NCBI GenBank assembly: GCA_029339505.1
Contig: JAQISU010000094.1
Location: 9,008,501 to 9,072,500 of the forward strand
Source: Unio delphinus
Taxonomy: Eukaryota > Mollusca > Bivalvia > Unionida > Unionidae
Reading direction: 5' to 3'
DNA: 64,000 nt
The position numbers and the translations under genes are program-made. The notes beneath the pieces were generated by a model. That model was not told the DNA's origin and searched no databases. It was given only the letters and a program-made list of their open reading frames with translations. Positions 62,735 through 64,000 of this stretch are shown here, piece by piece. The stretch's first letter is position 1. Each line of letters begins with the position of its first letter.

Positions 62735-64000
62735 ATATTTTTGGTTAAAAAATTATCTGGATTTTTTTATGTATGGCAATAAAAAACAATATAATATTAA
62801 AAAAGACTAGAAAATTATTTATAAATGCACCAATGCCGCTATACATATGCAAATGATAAATGTAAACTATTCTTTTATTAGAGGTAATAATGCTTTAGTT
62901 ACGATAGGAAAACAAAACCCCAACTATTCCGCTGCTGATTATTGGTTCTTCTATTTCATTCGTAATGATTAAGGACATAACTTCAAAATTTTGCTCAAAT
63001 ATACTTTGGAATTTTTATTTTAAAAAAAACAACAACTAATGAGCATTTAACAACATGCTATATTATACACTAAGTGAAAATATTTAATTCTCGACATAAA
63101 CTAATACGTTTAAAATTAAGCATGTATATCATTAGTTTATGGTATAATTTGTCGTCGATAAAAAGGGATACGATATATTACAATATTTTGTCTCCTTTTC
63201 GAAATTAGGTTTACAGTAGATATAGTTTCCAGAAATGAGTTGAAAGATTGTAAGCATAACGATGAATGTACACCATTCGTTTTGCATCCCACAAAACTTA
63301 CTATACTATTCATTTGCATTTTCATCTTTTTTTATTTGCGATTACTTGTACTGTGCATTGTTTCATAAAGTCTGGTTGGATATGTCTCCATTGTTAATCT
63401 TTCTTGATTATATAAGAAGCGGATCCAAACATCGGAAATTCCCCAACACACGAAGGTGCTGCCAATTTAACAGTCTACTATCACACGTGTTCACTATATA
63501 CATACCTAAAAATACGAGACGCGCTTTTGACCAATCCCTGAAGCAATACTTTGCGCATCTCCGTTAAACCAACGCTAGAGGAAGCAGGAAGATTTGACCC
63601 TCCGCCTTTCTTTTACTCGCAATGGAGAGTGTTCACCTCACGCGATGACACAACCTATGTAAAGCTGTTTTGATTTTCCGGTTGCATTATCTAGTGCGGT
63701 TGAACCACACGCCTCAATCACATTATATGCGGTTGATATGTCTGCTTTACGGCACAGGCCGATAAAATATACTTCAATTTTTATGTACCTTGGACAGGTA
63801 GAATCTAACCCGTCTTGGTTTACTGTCATCCACATCAAGTACAAGTAATGCATCTACTTCTTGTAACATAAACTTTATTCGTTCATGAATTTATTAGAGC
63901 CCGTGGAGGTCGGGGTATGCGAATAATTTACAAATCATCTTTATTCGGTTAATCATATTCAAGAAAGTTCATTCATGGACTGGAATGTATATGCTGCCTT
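62735..64000. other. No gene recognised; possible 5' region of the second IL-17-like gene
   Basis: AT-rich to about 63.4 kb, then richer in CpG. An open minus-strand frame at 63,638-63,853 contains DGLDSTCPRYIKIEVYFIGL, but no family is recognised. An upstream signal-peptide exon for the IL-17-like gene could lie here, but I could not identify it. Confidence 0.35.

Overview
Repeat-rich eukaryotic (metazoan) DNA, most likely from a mollusc and probably a bivalve. This is inferred from two secreted interleukin-17-type genes of the kind expanded in bivalves, two families of tRNA-derived SINEs, spliced genes, and abundant microsatellites. There is no bacterial-style gene organisation. Almost all long open frames are chance frames, many of them running through dinucleotide repeats. 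I give genes as exon sets read from splice sites and frame continuity.

Layout. 1-26 kb is mostly non-coding: microsatellites, a 223-bp tandem duplication (2.8-3.2 kb), unassigned decayed coding-like stretches (11.5-12.8 kb and 16.2-16.6 kb), two SINE families (15.9-17.8 kb) and a hAT-type MITE (23.9 kb). An IL-17-like gene lies on the minus strand at 26.4-26.9 kb. From 29,561 to 51,164 there is one discrete object, a 21.6-kb element with near-identical long terminal inverted repeats, a 4-bp direct duplication at its borders and 146-bp subterminal repeats. CpG is strongly depleted inside it and not in its flanks. It carries two divergently oriented spliced genes. The left, minus-strand gene is an intact five-exon frame of about 259 residues that I do not recognise. 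The right, plus-strand gene has a Cys-rich module resembling the N-terminal part of some transposase-like proteins. SINEs and LINE fragments of different ages are nested inside. Right of the element are a second hAT-type MITE (52.6 kb), a decayed Ty3/gypsy-like polymerase (53.5-54.2 kb), several minisatellites, and a second IL-17-like gene at 62.1-62.7 kb whose frame is interrupted by one in-frame TGA.

How the pieces relate. The two IL-17 genes are paralogues on the same strand, about 35 kb apart. They share a probable phase-0 splice acceptor inside the signal peptide. The large element lies between them and seems to have inserted as a unit. It is the best candidate for a previously undescribed system: a large TIR transposon, or a derivative of one, carrying cargo genes. 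The only clear host genes seen are the IL-17 pair.
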